From NCBI GenBank assembly GCA_946530965.1, contig CAMNAK010000001.1, positions 186,001 through 250,000 of the forward strand: DNA of 64,000 nt, read 5' to 3'. The notes under the pieces were generated by a model, which was not told the origin of the DNA, searched no databases, and saw only the letters and a program-made list of their open reading frames with translations. The DNA comes from an uncultured Candidatus Saccharibacteria bacterium. Its GTDB lineage: Bacteria > Patescibacteriota > Saccharimonadia > Saccharimonadales > Saccharimonadaceae. Below, piece by piece: positions 32,913 through 42,277 of the stretch. The position numbers and the translations under genes were made by a program. How positions within the stretch are numbered: position 1 is the stretch's first letter; each line of letters begins with the position of its first letter.

Positions 32913-33392
32913 ATGCCACGTAAAGTAACCAGCAGCCTTCAGCGCAAAGTTATGCCAGATCGCAAATATCAGAGCGTTTTGGTATCCCGCCTAATCAACC
33001 GTTCTATGCTTGACGGCAAGAAACCTTCCGCAGAGCGCGCAGTCTATGCCGCAATCGAAGGTGCAGCCAAGAAGCTAAAGAGCGAAAATCCTGTCGAAGT
33101 TCTCGAACAGGCAATCAAGAATATTAGCCCAGATTTCGAGGTTAAGAGCCGCCGCGTTGGTGGTGCTAACTACCAGATTCCATTCCCAATCAATGGTCAT
33201 CGCCAGCTTCACTTCGCTATGATGTGGCTAGTCGCTGCCGCTCGTGGCCGCAATGGTATGCCATATGCAAAGCGTCTCGAAGCAGAAATCGTTGATGCTT
33301 ACAACGAAACCGGTACAGCCTTCAAGAAGAAAGAAGACTGCCACCGTATGGCAGAAGCAAACCGTGCATTCGCACACTTTGCTCGCGGATAA
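32913..33392 (+). CDS. rpsG: 30S ribosomal protein uS7
   Basis: 159 residues, ordinary length. MPRK start two bases after the rpsL stop, with AAGGAGGATA upstream. It contains the S7 signature near the N-terminus (DRKYQSVLVSRLINRSMLDGKK) and the E-site arm (RRVGGANYQIP). It nucleates 16S 3' domain assembly. A strong terminator follows, so fusA is not co-transcribed, unlike the textbook str operon. Confidence 0.97.
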   Translation: MPRKVTSSLQRKVMPDRKYQSVLVSRLINRSMLDGKKPSAERAVYAAIEGAAKKLKSENPVEVLEQAIKNISPDFEVKSRRVGGANYQIPFPINGHRQLHFAMMWLVAAARGRNGMPYAKRLEAEIVDAYNETGTAFKKKEDCHRMAEANRAFAHFARG

Positions 33393-33413
33393 TTCACGAA
33401 AGAATTTCAAAAG

Positions 33414-33436
33414 CTCCCAGCAATGGGAGTTTTTTG
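33414..33436 (+). terminator. terminator of rpsL-rpsG
   Basis: CTCCCA (33414-33419), GCAA tetraloop, TGGGAG (33424-33429), then TTTTTT. Confidence 0.92.
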
Positions 33437-33489
33437 GTATTCTAAAATACTTGGCGCTTATGTTAAAATTAAGAAAAAGAGGTGAGGTA

Positions 33490-34200
33490 ATGCGGTATTT
33501 TAAGCTACCGCAAAAAATAACAATGAGGTCAAATTCTAAGAGAATAATATTCATAGCGTGCGGCGCCATAATTTTGCTGGGTCTAGTTGCGCTAGTATTT
33601 TTTATAATAAATTCTGCAAAAAGCACAACTTTGTCTATTCTTGTCGCGCCAACCGATTCTACTATTAAAGTAAACGGCAAAGAATACAAGAATGGCAATT
33701 ATAAGATTTTTCCAAGCGGCAAATATGAAGTAACCATCAAACGCGAAGGATTTGAAACAAAAGAGCTAACCCTAAGCGGCAACAAGGTTGTAAATATTCA
33801 TGAATATCTCGAAACAAGCGACATGAGCAAATATCGCGACTCCGCCGAAGATTACAAAGCTCTGAGACTAATCGCAGATTATAACGACAGCAAGATTTCG
33901 AGCTTCATTGAAGAGTCCAACAAAATCGAATCAATAAAATACAAGCTGCCAGTCTGGACCTCAGCACCTTATGACAACTACGACATCACGTCATCTCCTG
34001 GGATCAAACTAGCCGATGGCAACAGCGACCTAGAATGCAAAAAAATGTCCTGTATTATGGCTCTCATTGGAGGAAAAAGATCAAGCAGGGAAGATAAAGC
34101 CATAGAAGACAAAATCAAAGCTCTAGGATACGATCCAAAAGATTATCAAATTATTTACGTAGAAAACCACAATGTCAAGAACTATGATGCCGAAGAATAA
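33490..34200 (+). CDS. PEGA-domain surface protein
   Basis: 236 residues from the ATG at 33490; AGAGGTGAGG precedes it and TATGT-TAAAAT lies about 25 bases upstream, so the longer open frame running back into rpsG is not used. A membrane helix (about 20-44) is followed by a PEGA-like beta domain (about 48-110: LSILVAPTDSTIKVNGKEY, FPSGKYEVTIKREGF) and a 120-residue exported region with a CKKMSC pair. PEGA domains are surface-layer or cell-wall associated. First of three exported proteins placed between rpsG and fusA. Confidence 0.75.
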   Translation: MRYFKLPQKITMRSNSKRIIFIACGAIILLGLVALVFFIINSAKSTTLSILVAPTDSTIKVNGKEYKNGNYKIFPSGKYEVTIKREGFETKELTLSGNKVVNIHEYLETSDMSKYRDSAEDYKALRLIADYNDSKISSFIEESNKIESIKYKLPVWTSAPYDNYDITSSPGIKLADGNSDLECKKMSCIMALIGGKRSSREDKAIEDKIKALGYDPKDYQIIYVENHNVKNYDAEE

Positions 34201-36412
34201 AATTAGAATAGCAACAGCGACAGTGCTAGGGATAATAGGCCTTGTCGGTGTATTTGAAACAGTCCAAAACAATACTACAAAAGCAATCAATCCTCGCGAA
34301 AAATCCGAGCTAGACATCAGATTCTACGACGATCAAGCATGTGGCTCAACAGCAGCAGCTGACTGCGGCGAAGTAACAGGCATATCGGAAGACGACAGGC
34401 TTTACTCCTTGCTCGACCACTACGCAGGCTTGGCCCAAGAGCTCCAAAGGCAGACCGGCATACCGTGGGAGCTACCATTCATGCATGCGCGCGGCGAATC
34501 GGGTTTCTGCAATACTACCTTTGGCGACCTTAAAATGCTCTGGGACAATTATCAGAGTTTCAACTGTTTCGGTCTCCTAGAATCTGCAAACGGCTCGTAT
34601 CATATGGGAGCTACATTCAATAATGAGCACTCCGACCACATTAATCAGTTGGGCGGCGACCCTTCCCACTATGTTCAGGCATACTCCAGTATTGCAGATA
34701 ATTTTGCATCCTTCTTCTATGACTACATGCGCACTGGCGAGGATGATAGATTAGTTTTTGATGAAAGCAAGGTCAAAGACGTAAAATCCTACTACGATGG
34801 TTACTTCCGTCGTTATACAGGCCTAAGCTTCTCTAGCGATTACTACGCTAAATCTATAGGCGTACTCGAAAAAGTAAAGCAATACTCCATGGATAAAGGT
34901 TGGTCAAGCTCTGCAGAACTAGCAGAATCTATCCCTCTAGGAGGCCTTTTCACAGATCATGGTTTTACGACAAGACAGCAGGGCTGGCAAGAACAATCTA
35001 TGCATATTGCTTGCGATGGTACAGTTACAGACAAGGACGGCAAAGTCTATGTTCAGGGCGGTGGCGACATAGTCGCAAAGACTAAAGAAAAGAGCGAAAA
35101 TAAGGTCGCGAATAATCCAAAGATCGAAACCGCAAAAGAAGACGAAAAAGAGAAAAATAGAGACCAACAAACCGTTACGACGCCACAAGTCATAAGGGCT
35201 AATTTCCTAGATTCTCATCTTTCGACAAAATTCTACCTAACTACAAGCACGTCTGGCGGAAGCGAAGATGGTCTAACCGAAGAGCAAGCGCAATCACTCG
35301 TAGATTGGTATACAGACACAGCACACAATAACGAGCTAGATTTATCCTTATCTCTAGGCACGCACTGCAACTGTGTTAGTATGTCAAACTACTTTATTCA
35401 GAAGTTTACGAATCTTACGTTTGGCTCGAACGATGGCTACTTTGTCGTAGATAGTACATACTCCGCAAACCCAGACAAAACACTAGAAATCGAACACGCC
35501 AGCAGCATTTCAAAGATTACAATCCCATCTATCTTTAGCGATAAAGAAGGTAGCGGCCACACGGGCGTAATCGTCGGCTACGACAGCGCAACTCAGGAAT
35601 ACATATCTATCGAAGCAAACTGGACCGGCAGTTCAGTCAAAAACGATATGATGCAGATCGAAGGCTGCGGCAAAATGGGAAACGGAAAACTAAATGCAGG
35701 CTACACTAGTCGCAAAACATTGGCATTTTACCAGTCAAAAGACGCAAAATTCTTGCCAATCCCACTAGAATACATCAATCAGGAAGCATTACAGAAAATC
35801 GCCAACGGTCAATTCGGCGGAAGCCAAAAATGCGGAACCAACAAAGCATTTACCGGCGACTTCCCATTCATGAGCCAAGGTGACACAAGATGGGGCCAAT
35901 TACCATACCCACCAGGGAACGACAAAAATAACACGTATAAAAACTCCGGCTGCGGCATTACGTCATTTGCTATGATCGCAACCTATCTAGAAGGAGAAGA
36001 GATTACACCGCCAGACGTGTACGATAGAACAGGTGCAGTAACTTATAGTGGCAATCCTATCGGTGAAATGGCACAGCATTATAACATGGAAGCCATCGAC
36101 GTCACCGAAACCGATCTAGGCAACGGTTCCACAGACGAACAAATCGTGGCAGCTATTAATAAATACTTAAACGACGGATACCTAATCGAGCTTTCGGGCA
36201 GAATATCTTCCGGCAGTAATGGCGTCTTTTCAGACCAAGGACATTACATAGTTCTTTATGGTCGAGACTCTAAAGGCGAATGGCTAATGGCTGACCCAGG
36301 ACACAAAGACAATAACGGCAAAGCCTGGGATCCATTAAAGCTAGTAGGCATGGGTATTAATCGTGGTAATGGCGAAACTAAAATTTGGGCAATAAAGACG
36401 GCAGGTGAATAA
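34172..36412 (+). CDS. three-domain cell-wall lytic enzyme: glucosaminidase, CHAP and C39-like peptidase
   Basis: 746 residues. A signal peptide or anchor at about 10-30 is followed by a lysozyme-like glucosaminidase domain (about 75-250: GIPWELPFMHARGESGF with the catalytic-type Glu, then SIADNFASFFYDY). A charged linker precedes a CHAP-like amidase (HCNCVSMSNYF nucleophile Cys, GHTGVIVGYD His, IEANW Asn) and a C-terminal C39-family-like cysteine peptidase (NSGCGITSFAMIATYL, GHYIVLYG, ADPGH). It should cut both glycan and peptide bonds. The start overlaps the PEGA gene by 29 bases; ATGs at 34184 and 34187 are alternatives. Confidence 0.85.
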   Translation: MSRTMMPKNKIRIATATVLGIIGLVGVFETVQNNTTKAINPREKSELDIRFYDDQACGSTAAADCGEVTGISEDDRLYSLLDHYAGLAQELQRQTGIPWELPFMHARGESGFCNTTFGDLKMLWDNYQSFNCFGLLESANGSYHMGATFNNEHSDHINQLGGDPSHYVQAYSSIADNFASFFYDYMRTGEDDRLVFDESKVKDVKSYYDGYFRRYTGLSFSSDYYAKSIGVLEKVKQYSMDKGWSSSAELAESIPLGGLFTDHGFTTRQQGWQEQSMHIACDGTVTDKDGKVYVQGGGDIVAKTKEKSENKVANNPKIETAKEDEKEKNRDQQTVTTPQVIRANFLDSHLSTKFYLTTSTSGGSEDGLTEEQAQSLVDWYTDTAHNNELDLSLSLGTHCNCVSMSNYFIQKFTNLTFGSNDGYFVVDSTYSANPDKTLEIEHASSISKITIPSIFSDKEGSGHTGVIVGYDSATQEYISIEANWTGSSVKNDMMQIEGCGKMGNGKLNAGYTSRKTLAFYQSKDAKFLPIPLEYINQEALQKIANGQFGGSQKCGTNKAFTGDFPFMSQGDTRWGQLPYPPGNDKNNTYKNSGCGITSFAMIATYLEGEEITPPDVYDRTGAVTYSGNPIGEMAQHYNMEAIDVTETDLGNGSTDEQIVAAINKYLNDGYLIELSGRISSGSNGVFSDQGHYIVLYGRDSKGEWLMADPGHKDNNGKAWDPLKLVGMGINRGNGETKIWAIKTAGE

Positions 36413-36413
36413 T

Positions 36414-37100
36414 ATGGACGAGGAATATCAGAAAAAGCAAGACAGACAAAAGAAAATCCTTATTGCAATCGCCGTATTAGCCGCAATCGCATTATGTACG
36501 GCCGCAATAATCGTTGTATTGAAAAATATTGACGAATCCATTGTAGATAAAGAGCCAGAAGACACGGATATCAAAACAGCAGGCGGCCAAGCTCTTCAAG
36601 TTTGCCTAAACGAAGCAAATATTGGCGGAAAGAGAGCGCTTCTTACGACCAATATTCTAACGGACTATATAGCTAGTGTAGGCGAAGATACAAAGACCGC
36701 GCAGTGCGAACAAACCAAGCAAGGCGATGTCTTCAAAATCAAAACCGACAAGACAGAATACAAGCTCAAGATCGAAAAAGAAGGCTATATTGAAGCTAAG
36801 CTCACTTTATCGATAGGCGATAACGAGACATTCAGCTTTGACACTAAGAATTATCCACGCAAATACATCGAAAACGAGAAGCTAAGAGATTATCTACCAG
36901 GCTACGTCGATCACGACAATAAGCGTGACTCGTATTATTATTTCGACACAAATACCATTTATATCCACTCCGACGAGTGCAACAAAGACGAAATGAGCTA
37001 CGTCAAAAACCAAGTCAAACAGCAAATTTTCGACCTTGGCGCAGACGCAGAAACGCTCGAATACCACTTCGTCAACCAAATGGGACTTTGTAGCGAGTAA
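36414..37100 (+). CDS. PEGA-like surface protein
   Basis: 228 residues from the ATG at 36414, one base after the lysin stop. Charged N-terminus, membrane helix at about 16-37, then an exported region with a PEGA-like beta stretch (KTDKTEYKLKIEKEGYIEAKLTLSI, about 115-145). The C-terminal part (NQVKQQIFDLGADAETLEYHFV) resembles that of the PEGA protein at 33490, so the two flank the lysin as distant paralogues. Four cysteines outside the membrane. Third gene of the operon. Confidence 0.7.
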   Translation: MDEEYQKKQDRQKKILIAIAVLAAIALCTAAIIVVLKNIDESIVDKEPEDTDIKTAGGQALQVCLNEANIGGKRALLTTNILTDYIASVGEDTKTAQCEQTKQGDVFKIKTDKTEYKLKIEKEGYIEAKLTLSIGDNETFSFDTKNYPRKYIENEKLRDYLPGYVDHDNKRDSYYYFDTNTIYIHSDECNKDEMSYVKNQVKQQIFDLGADAETLEYHFVNQMGLCSE

Positions 37101-37102
37101 TA

Positions 37103-37144
37103 ACACTTTTCACCCGTTGAAAAAAGTGTAAAAAGTATGATAAT
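37103..37144 (+). promoter_or_regulatory. fusA promoter with overlapping inverted repeat
   Basis: TTGAAA (37117-37122), 16 bases, GATAAT (37139-37144). ACACTTTT (37103-37110) pairs with AAAAGTGT (37122-37129) across the -35 box, so it could be an operator or a weak terminator without a T-run for the preceding gene. Leader of about 55 bases with CAGC/GCTG pairing. Confidence 0.6.
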
Positions 37145-37206
37145 ATACTAAACAGCACGCAGTGGCATTATATGCTGTTGCCTAAAATAATTATTAAAGG
37201 AAATAC

Positions 37207-39300
37207 ATGGCTACAAAAGAAGAAGACCTATCTATGTATAGGAACATTGGTATTATCGCGCACATCGATGCTGGTAAAACCACTACTTCCGAGGCGATTC
37301 TTTATCGTACCGGTCTTAAGCACAAAATCGATCTCGTCAAAGGCGATACCGGTGGTGCTACAACCGACTGGATGGAGCAGGAAAAGGAGCGCGGTATTAC
37401 AATTACTTCCGCAGCTGTCACTGCCCACTGGAAGGGTCACAAAATTAACATTATCGATACCCCAGGACACATCGACTTTACCGCTGAGGTCGAACGCTCT
37501 CTACGCGTTCTCGACGGTGCAGTCGTAGTCTTCGATGGTAAGATGGGCGTTGAAGCTCAGTCTGAAACCGTTTGGCGCCAGGCAGACAAGTACGGCGTTC
37601 CTCGCATCTGCTTCGTCAACAAAATCAACCAGATCGGTGGTGATTTCTACAAATCCCTAGAATCTATCCGTAAGCGCCTAAGCAAGAACGCTTTCGCAAT
37701 CCACCTACCAATCGGCTTCGAAAAGGATATCTGCGGCGTTGTCGACCTTCTAGATATGAAGGCTTACACCTACAAGGATTATGCCGATCACGAGCTTACC
37801 GTTGGTGAAATCCCAGCAGACATGGTAGAAAAGGCAAAGCAGTACCGTTCTATGCTTGTCGAGGAAGCTGTTCAGGCTGACGAAGAACTCATGAACAAGT
37901 TCTTTGAAGAAGGCGAAGAAGCTATCTCTGTCGATGAACTTAAGCGTGCTTTGCGTAAGCGTGTTATCGATGGTCAGTTCTATCTAGTCACTGGTGGTGA
38001 TGGCCGTGGCGTTATCGTCGAGAAGGTTCTTGACCTTGTTGCTGACTTCTTGCCAGCTCCAACAGACATCCCAGCAATTCTTGGTAAAAACCCTAAGACT
38101 GGCGAAGATATCGTACGCCACAGCGACACTAAAGAGCCTCTAACCGCTCTAGCATTCAAGATTGCAACCGACCCATTCGTAGGTAAGCTAATCTTCGTCC
38201 GTGTTTACTCTGGTAAGCTTGCTGCTGGTAGCTACATTCTTAACGCTACAACTGGCAACAAGGAACGCGTTGGCCGTCTAGTCCGCATGTTCGCAGATAA
38301 GCGCGAAGATATTCAGGAAATCGGCGCAGGTGATATCGCAGCCGTCGTAGGTCTAAAAGACACTACAACTGGTACAACACTTTGCGACCCAGCACACCCA
38401 ATTCACCTAGAATCTATCGAATTCCCAGATCCACCAGTATCCATCGCCGTAGAGCCAAAATCTAAGGCAGATCAGGAAAAGATGGGCATCGGTCTTGGTA
38501 AGCTAGCAGAAGAAGACCCAACCTTCAAGGTTCACACCGACGAAGAAACTGGCCAGACAATCATTTCTGGTATGGGTGAGCTTCACCTAGATATTATTAT
38601 CGACCGCCTAAAGCGCGAATTTAACGTCGAATGTAACACTGGTGAGCCTCAGGTTGCTTACCGCGAAACTATTCGTGGCACAGCCGAAGGTCACGGCTTC
38701 CACAAGAAGCAGTCCGGTGGTCGCGGTCAGTATGGTGACGTTTGGGTTAAGTTTGAGCCAAACGAGCCAGGCAAGGGCTTCGAATTCATCGATCAGATTA
38801 AAGGCGGTGTCGTTCCTCAGGAATACCGCAAGCCAACCATGGAAGGTATCGAAGAAACCCTCAACGGCGGTGTTATTGCTGGTTATCCAGTACTCGACGT
38901 TAAGGCAACCCTCTATGATGGTAGCTACCACGATGTCGACTCTAGCGAACTAGCCTTCCACCTTGCAGGTGTCCTCGCTACTCGCGAAGGTATCAAGAAA
39001 GCAAATCCAGTTCTTCTTGAGCCAGTCATGAAGATCGAAATCACAACTCCAGAAGACTTCATGGGTGACGTTATCGGCGATTTGAACTCTCGCCGTGGCC
39101 GCATCGATGAGATGGAAGATCGTGAAAACGGTATCAAGATCATCAAGGGCTTCGTCCCACTAGCAAACATGTTTGGTTACACTTCCGACCTACGCGGTAT
39201 GTCCCAGGGTCGCGCAGCTTCTACAATGGAGCTACACGGCTATGAAGAGGTTCCACCGAACATCGCTAACGAAATTATCGAGAAACGCAATTCTAAGTAG
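37207..39300 (+). CDS. fusA: translation elongation factor G with an altered G4 motif
   Basis: 697 residues, full length with all five domains. The P-loop is AHIDAGKTT (18-26), switch II DTPGHIDF (84-91). The guanine-specificity motif, NKxD in nearly all GTPases, reads NKIN at 138-141 (codon 141 AAC, 37627-37629). Domain IV is intact (HGFHKKQSGGRGQYG and GYPVLDVKATLYDGSYHDVDSSE). It catalyses tRNA-mRNA translocation. AAAGGAAATAC precedes the ATG. It has its own promoter and terminator and is separated from rpsG by three exported proteins and from tuf by two unknowns. Confidence 0.97.
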   Translation: MATKEEDLSMYRNIGIIAHIDAGKTTTSEAILYRTGLKHKIDLVKGDTGGATTDWMEQEKERGITITSAAVTAHWKGHKINIIDTPGHIDFTAEVERSLRVLDGAVVVFDGKMGVEAQSETVWRQADKYGVPRICFVNKINQIGGDFYKSLESIRKRLSKNAFAIHLPIGFEKDICGVVDLLDMKAYTYKDYADHELTVGEIPADMVEKAKQYRSMLVEEAVQADEELMNKFFEEGEEAISVDELKRALRKRVIDGQFYLVTGGDGRGVIVEKVLDLVADFLPAPTDIPAILGKNPKTGEDIVRHSDTKEPLTALAFKIATDPFVGKLIFVRVYSGKLAAGSYILNATTGNKERVGRLVRMFADKREDIQEIGAGDIAAVVGLKDTTTGTTLCDPAHPIHLESIEFPDPPVSIAVEPKSKADQEKMGIGLGKLAEEDPTFKVHTDEETGQTIISGMGELHLDIIIDRLKREFNVECNTGEPQVAYRETIRGTAEGHGFHKKQSGGRGQYGDVWVKFEPNEPGKGFEFIDQIKGGVVPQEYRKPTMEGIEETLNGGVIAGYPVLDVKATLYDGSYHDVDSSELAFHLAGVLATREGIKKANPVLLEPVMKIEITTPEDFMGDVIGDLNSRRGRIDEMEDRENGIKIIKGFVPLANMFGYTSDLRGMSQGRAASTMELHGYEEVPPNIANEIIEKRNSK

Positions 39301-39313
39301 TTTCCCATTAAAG

Positions 39314-39338
39314 TCCGCTCCGAAAGGGGCGGATTTTT
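39314..39338 (+). terminator. terminator of fusA
   Basis: TCCGCTCC (39314-39321), GAAA loop, GGGGCGGA (39326-39333) with one mismatch, then TTTTT. Confidence 0.9.
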
Positions 39339-39345
39339 GTTTCGT

Positions 39346-39373
39346 TTGACAACTCTTTATAATGTCATATAAT
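39346..39373 (+). promoter_or_regulatory. promoter of the gene at 39421
   Basis: TTGACA (39346-39351), 16 bases, TATAAT (39368-39373). Confidence 0.8.
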
Positions 39374-39420
39374 AAATTTATCCTTTTTCATCAAAGAAGC
39401 TTATGAAAGGAGTGATTTAA

Positions 39421-39735
39421 TTGAAAAAGGTATTGCACTTTATCTTTGACGTCTTTAAGATCTATGCAGCAGGCTTTATCGCACTAACGCTCATAATTAT
39501 TGCAGCCACAGTACTAAGGCTTATCTGCACCAACCAAGACACGGCAGAGCAGTGGAGCAAAGCGATGAATCTTATTGCCTGGTTCCAACTCTCATTTGCT
39601 CCGTTCGGAATCATTTTCGCATTCGTTACGGTCATCGCCGACCGCAACAAAATCAAAGACGACAAGAAGTACGCAAAATTCGGATTTATGCGCAGAATTA
39701 TATCCATATACTGCGACGAAAACGAAACAAGCTAG
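39421..39735 (+). CDS. hypothetical small membrane protein
   Basis: 104 residues, two membrane helices (about 14-36 and 47-70) and a basic C-terminal tail with one cysteine. Start is TTG at 39421, supported by AAAGGAGTG at the correct distance; no ATG is available nearby. It sits between fusA and tuf with a promoter and terminator of its own. No family recognised. Confidence 0.6.
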   Translation: MKKVLHFIFDVFKIYAAGFIALTLIIIAATVLRLICTNQDTAEQWSKAMNLIAWFQLSFAPFGIIFAFVTVIADRNKIKDDKKYAKFGFMRRIISIYCDENETS

Positions 39736-39748
39736 CACAATTCAATAT

Positions 39749-39779
39749 ACGCTCCCGAGAAATTGGGGGCGTTCTTTTT
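39749..39779 (+). terminator. terminator of the gene at 39421
   Basis: ACGCTCCC (39749-39756) / GGGGGCGT (39765-39772) with one mismatch, then TCTTTTT. Confidence 0.8.
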
Positions 39780-39781
39780 AT

Positions 39782-39810
39782 TTGCAAAACTACAGATATT
39801 ATTTTAAAAT
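39782..39810 (+). promoter_or_regulatory. promoter of the gene at 39868
   Basis: TTGCAA (39782-39787), 17 bases, TAAAAT (39805-39810). Confidence 0.75.
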
Positions 39811-39867
39811 ATCTTGCATAGCTCACCACAGTGAGCTCGATTTTTACTACTAAGGAGAGTGATCAAA

Positions 39868-40923
39868 GTGAAAAAGCTCAAGATGTGGCTTAACCCGGGC
39901 CAGACAACAAGCTTTATCCACAACGGCAATACTTACGATATTGACGTTCTGCCCCATGATGGAGTACCGGTCCTCCAAGGCTGGAATCTTCCCACCGAAT
40001 ACATCATTCGCATCCGCAAAAAGACCAAGTATATGGGTCTCGAAACCGTCACGGATTACTTTGTATTCCATATGTACGGCAAGCGCGGCTCGGACTACTT
40101 CCAGATCGGCAAAGACGAATTCCTTCGTTTTAAGCGCAGCTACGACAAGGAAGGCGTAGTTCAGCTCACGATCTTTACCTCGAAAATTAACGAAGCCAAC
40201 GGCTATGCACTGTTCATTCAGAGACAGAAGTTCGGTATCAAGGCCATCAACGACCGTAAATACGAAGGCGCAGTTGATTGCGGCGAGCTCTTCTACTTTG
40301 ATGGCGAAAACTTCCAGCTGAAACTCGACAGTATCACAAACCAGATCTACTTCGAATATTTCGAAAGAAACGTAGATACAATCATCGAAATTAATACCAA
40401 CGGCAGAGGTTCTGGAGGTATTAGCTCAAAAGTACTTCCGCACAAAACCACAGGCTGCACCGCAAACGCATTTGAAAAACGTTCAAGGAGCGAGCACAAG
40501 TTCTTCAACGGCAATAACGTATGCGAGTTTATAGACAACCCCAGCTTCGTTAAAAGCTTACTCAAAGAATACGACGGCAAATATTACGCCATGACCATGG
40601 AGAGCAGAATTATCGGCGAACTCAAGCTCCGTCGCATCGACAGCTATATCTTCAAGACAGATGAGTATGTCGACAAAATTCATCCGATTCGCTATCAGGA
40701 AGGCTTTCAGTTCTTGCACTTTACTGACTATGCATACCATATTAGATACGAATCTGAGCCGATGAGCAACCACGCAACGGTCAAGGTTTTCGTTAATAGC
40801 GAGATCATCATGCAGACAGAAATCGAGTACGAAGCAAGCACCATCAATAAGCTCGAAAAACTTCCGCAGAAGGTTAAAAACGAGATTTCAGAAGCCATCA
40901 AAGCTCACGAATCCGCTAACTAA
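39868..40923 (+). CDS. hypothetical soluble protein between fusA and tuf
   Basis: 351 residues from the GTG at 39868, which is ten bases after TAAGGAG; the in-frame GTG at 39859 almost touches that site. No signal peptide or membrane helix; beta-rich, with Tyr/Phe/Lys-rich strands, ending in a short helix (LPQKVKNEISEAIKAHE). No domain recognised. GC-ending codons and the strong ribosome site set it apart from fusA and tuf. Own promoter and terminator, so it is an independent insertion in the str region. Confidence 0.6.
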   Translation: MKKLKMWLNPGQTTSFIHNGNTYDIDVLPHDGVPVLQGWNLPTEYIIRIRKKTKYMGLETVTDYFVFHMYGKRGSDYFQIGKDEFLRFKRSYDKEGVVQLTIFTSKINEANGYALFIQRQKFGIKAINDRKYEGAVDCGELFYFDGENFQLKLDSITNQIYFEYFERNVDTIIEINTNGRGSGGISSKVLPHKTTGCTANAFEKRSRSEHKFFNGNNVCEFIDNPSFVKSLLKEYDGKYYAMTMESRIIGELKLRRIDSYIFKTDEYVDKIHPIRYQEGFQFLHFTDYAYHIRYESEPMSNHATVKVFVNSEIIMQTEIEYEASTINKLEKLPQKVKNEISEAIKAHESAN

Positions 40924-40938
40924 AATCACTCAAATTAA

Positions 40939-40960
40939 GCCCCGCAAACGCGGGGCCTTT
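40939..40960 (+). terminator. terminator of the gene at 39868
   Basis: GCCCCGC (40939-40945), loop AAAC, GCGGGGC (40950-40956), then CTTTT. Confidence 0.9.
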
Positions 40961-40975
40961 TCTTGCAAATTTGGC

Positions 40976-41004
40976 TTTACATAACAGATAAAATCTTATA
41001 AAAT
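40976..41004 (+). promoter_or_regulatory. promoter of tuf
   Basis: TTTACA (40976-40981), 17 bases, TAAAAT (40999-41004). The 70-base leader can pair TTGGGC with GCCCAA. Confidence 0.7.
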
Positions 41005-41079
41005 AAATCCATATATAGCTTTGGGCTGGTTTAATATTAGCGCCCAAAATTATTAAATAACAAAGGAGAAAAAACTAAT

Positions 41080-42261
41080 ATGGCAAATTTCGACCGTAGC
41101 AAGCCACATGTCAACGTCGGTACCATGGGTCACGTCGACCACGGTAAAACAACTTTGACTGCTGCTATTACTACTGTTCTCGCAAAGAAGCTTCCTTCCG
41201 AGATCAACAAGCAGGTCGCTTACGATCAGATCGATAACGCTCCAGAAGAGAAAGCTCGTGGTATCACCATCGCAACTTCTCACCAGGAATACGAATCCGA
41301 GAAGCGTCACTACGCTCACGTGGACATGCCAGGCCACGCTGACTACATTAAGAACATGATTACAGGTGCTGCACAGATCGATGGTGCTATCCTCGTAGTT
41401 GCTGCTAACGATGGTCCACTTCCACAGACTCGTGAGCACGTTCTCTTGGCACACCAGGTCAACGTTCCAAAGATCATTGTTTTCTTGAACAAGATGGATC
41501 TTGCTGACCCAGATCTAGTCGAGCTCGTCGAAGAAGACGTTCGTGACCTTCTTGAAAAGAACGGTTTCGATCGTAACTGCCCAATCATCAAGGGTTCCGC
41601 TCTTGGTGCTATCGAAGGCAAAGAAGCTGACGAACAGGCTGTTATGGATCTCGTCAAGGCTATGGACGAATACTTCGAAGTTCCACAGCGCGATCTTGAT
41701 AAGGACTTCCTAATGCCAATCGAAGACGTCTTCTCCATCAAGGGTCGTGGTACAGTCGCTACTGGTCGTATCGAACAGGGTGTTGTCCACCTAAACGATG
41801 AAGTTGAAATCGTTGGTCTTAAGGAAACTCAGAAGTCTGTCGTTACCGGTATCGAAGCCTTCCACAAGACTCTTGACGAAGGTGAAGCTGGTGATAACGC
41901 TGGTCTTCTTCTCCGCGGTATTGAACGCGATCAGATCGAACGTGGTCAGGTTATCTGCAAGCCAGGTAGCATCACACCACACACCGAATTCGAAGGTCAG
42001 GTCTACATCCTTAAGAAGGAAGAAGGTGGCCGCCATACACCATTCCAGAATGGTTACAAGCCACAGTTCTACTTCCGTACCACCGATGTTACTGGCGAAG
42101 TCGAACTTCCAAAGGACAAGGAAATCGTTATGCCTGGCGATACTGTTACCTTCAGCGTCAAGCTTAACGCTCCAATCGCTATGAACAACAATGACCGCTT
42201 CGCTATCCGCGAAGGTGGCCGCACAGTTGGTTCTGGTGTTGTCACAAAGATTGTTAAATAA
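41080..42261 (+). CDS. tuf: translation elongation factor Tu
   Basis: 393 residues, canonical length. GHVDHGKT (17-24), the switch II motif DMPGH (Met where most bacteria have Cys), NKMD intact (in contrast to EF-G), and the GSAL motif as GSALGAIEG. It delivers aminoacyl-tRNA to the A site. CAAAGGAGAAAAAAC precedes the ATG. Monocistronic with its own promoter and terminator. Confidence 0.98.
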   Translation: MANFDRSKPHVNVGTMGHVDHGKTTLTAAITTVLAKKLPSEINKQVAYDQIDNAPEEKARGITIATSHQEYESEKRHYAHVDMPGHADYIKNMITGAAQIDGAILVVAANDGPLPQTREHVLLAHQVNVPKIIVFLNKMDLADPDLVELVEEDVRDLLEKNGFDRNCPIIKGSALGAIEGKEADEQAVMDLVKAMDEYFEVPQRDLDKDFLMPIEDVFSIKGRGTVATGRIEQGVVHLNDEVEIVGLKETQKSVVTGIEAFHKTLDEGEAGDNAGLLLRGIERDQIERGQVICKPGSITPHTEFEGQVYILKKEEGGRHTPFQNGYKPQFYFRTTDVTGEVELPKDKEIVMPGDTVTFSVKLNAPIAMNNNDRFAIREGGRTVGSGVVTKIVK

Positions 42262-42277
42262 TAATCTTTAGACCTAA

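Noticed and set aside
33244-33489. Longer version of the PEGA protein starting inside rpsG
   Set aside because: The first 82 codons are out-of-frame rpsG and terminator sequence; promoter, ribosome site and membrane helix all point to the ATG at 33490.
34172-36412. Prophage endolysin as the origin of the three-domain lysin
   Set aside because: No phage structural, integrase or holin gene is nearby, and the flanking genes are PEGA-type surface proteins in the same operon.
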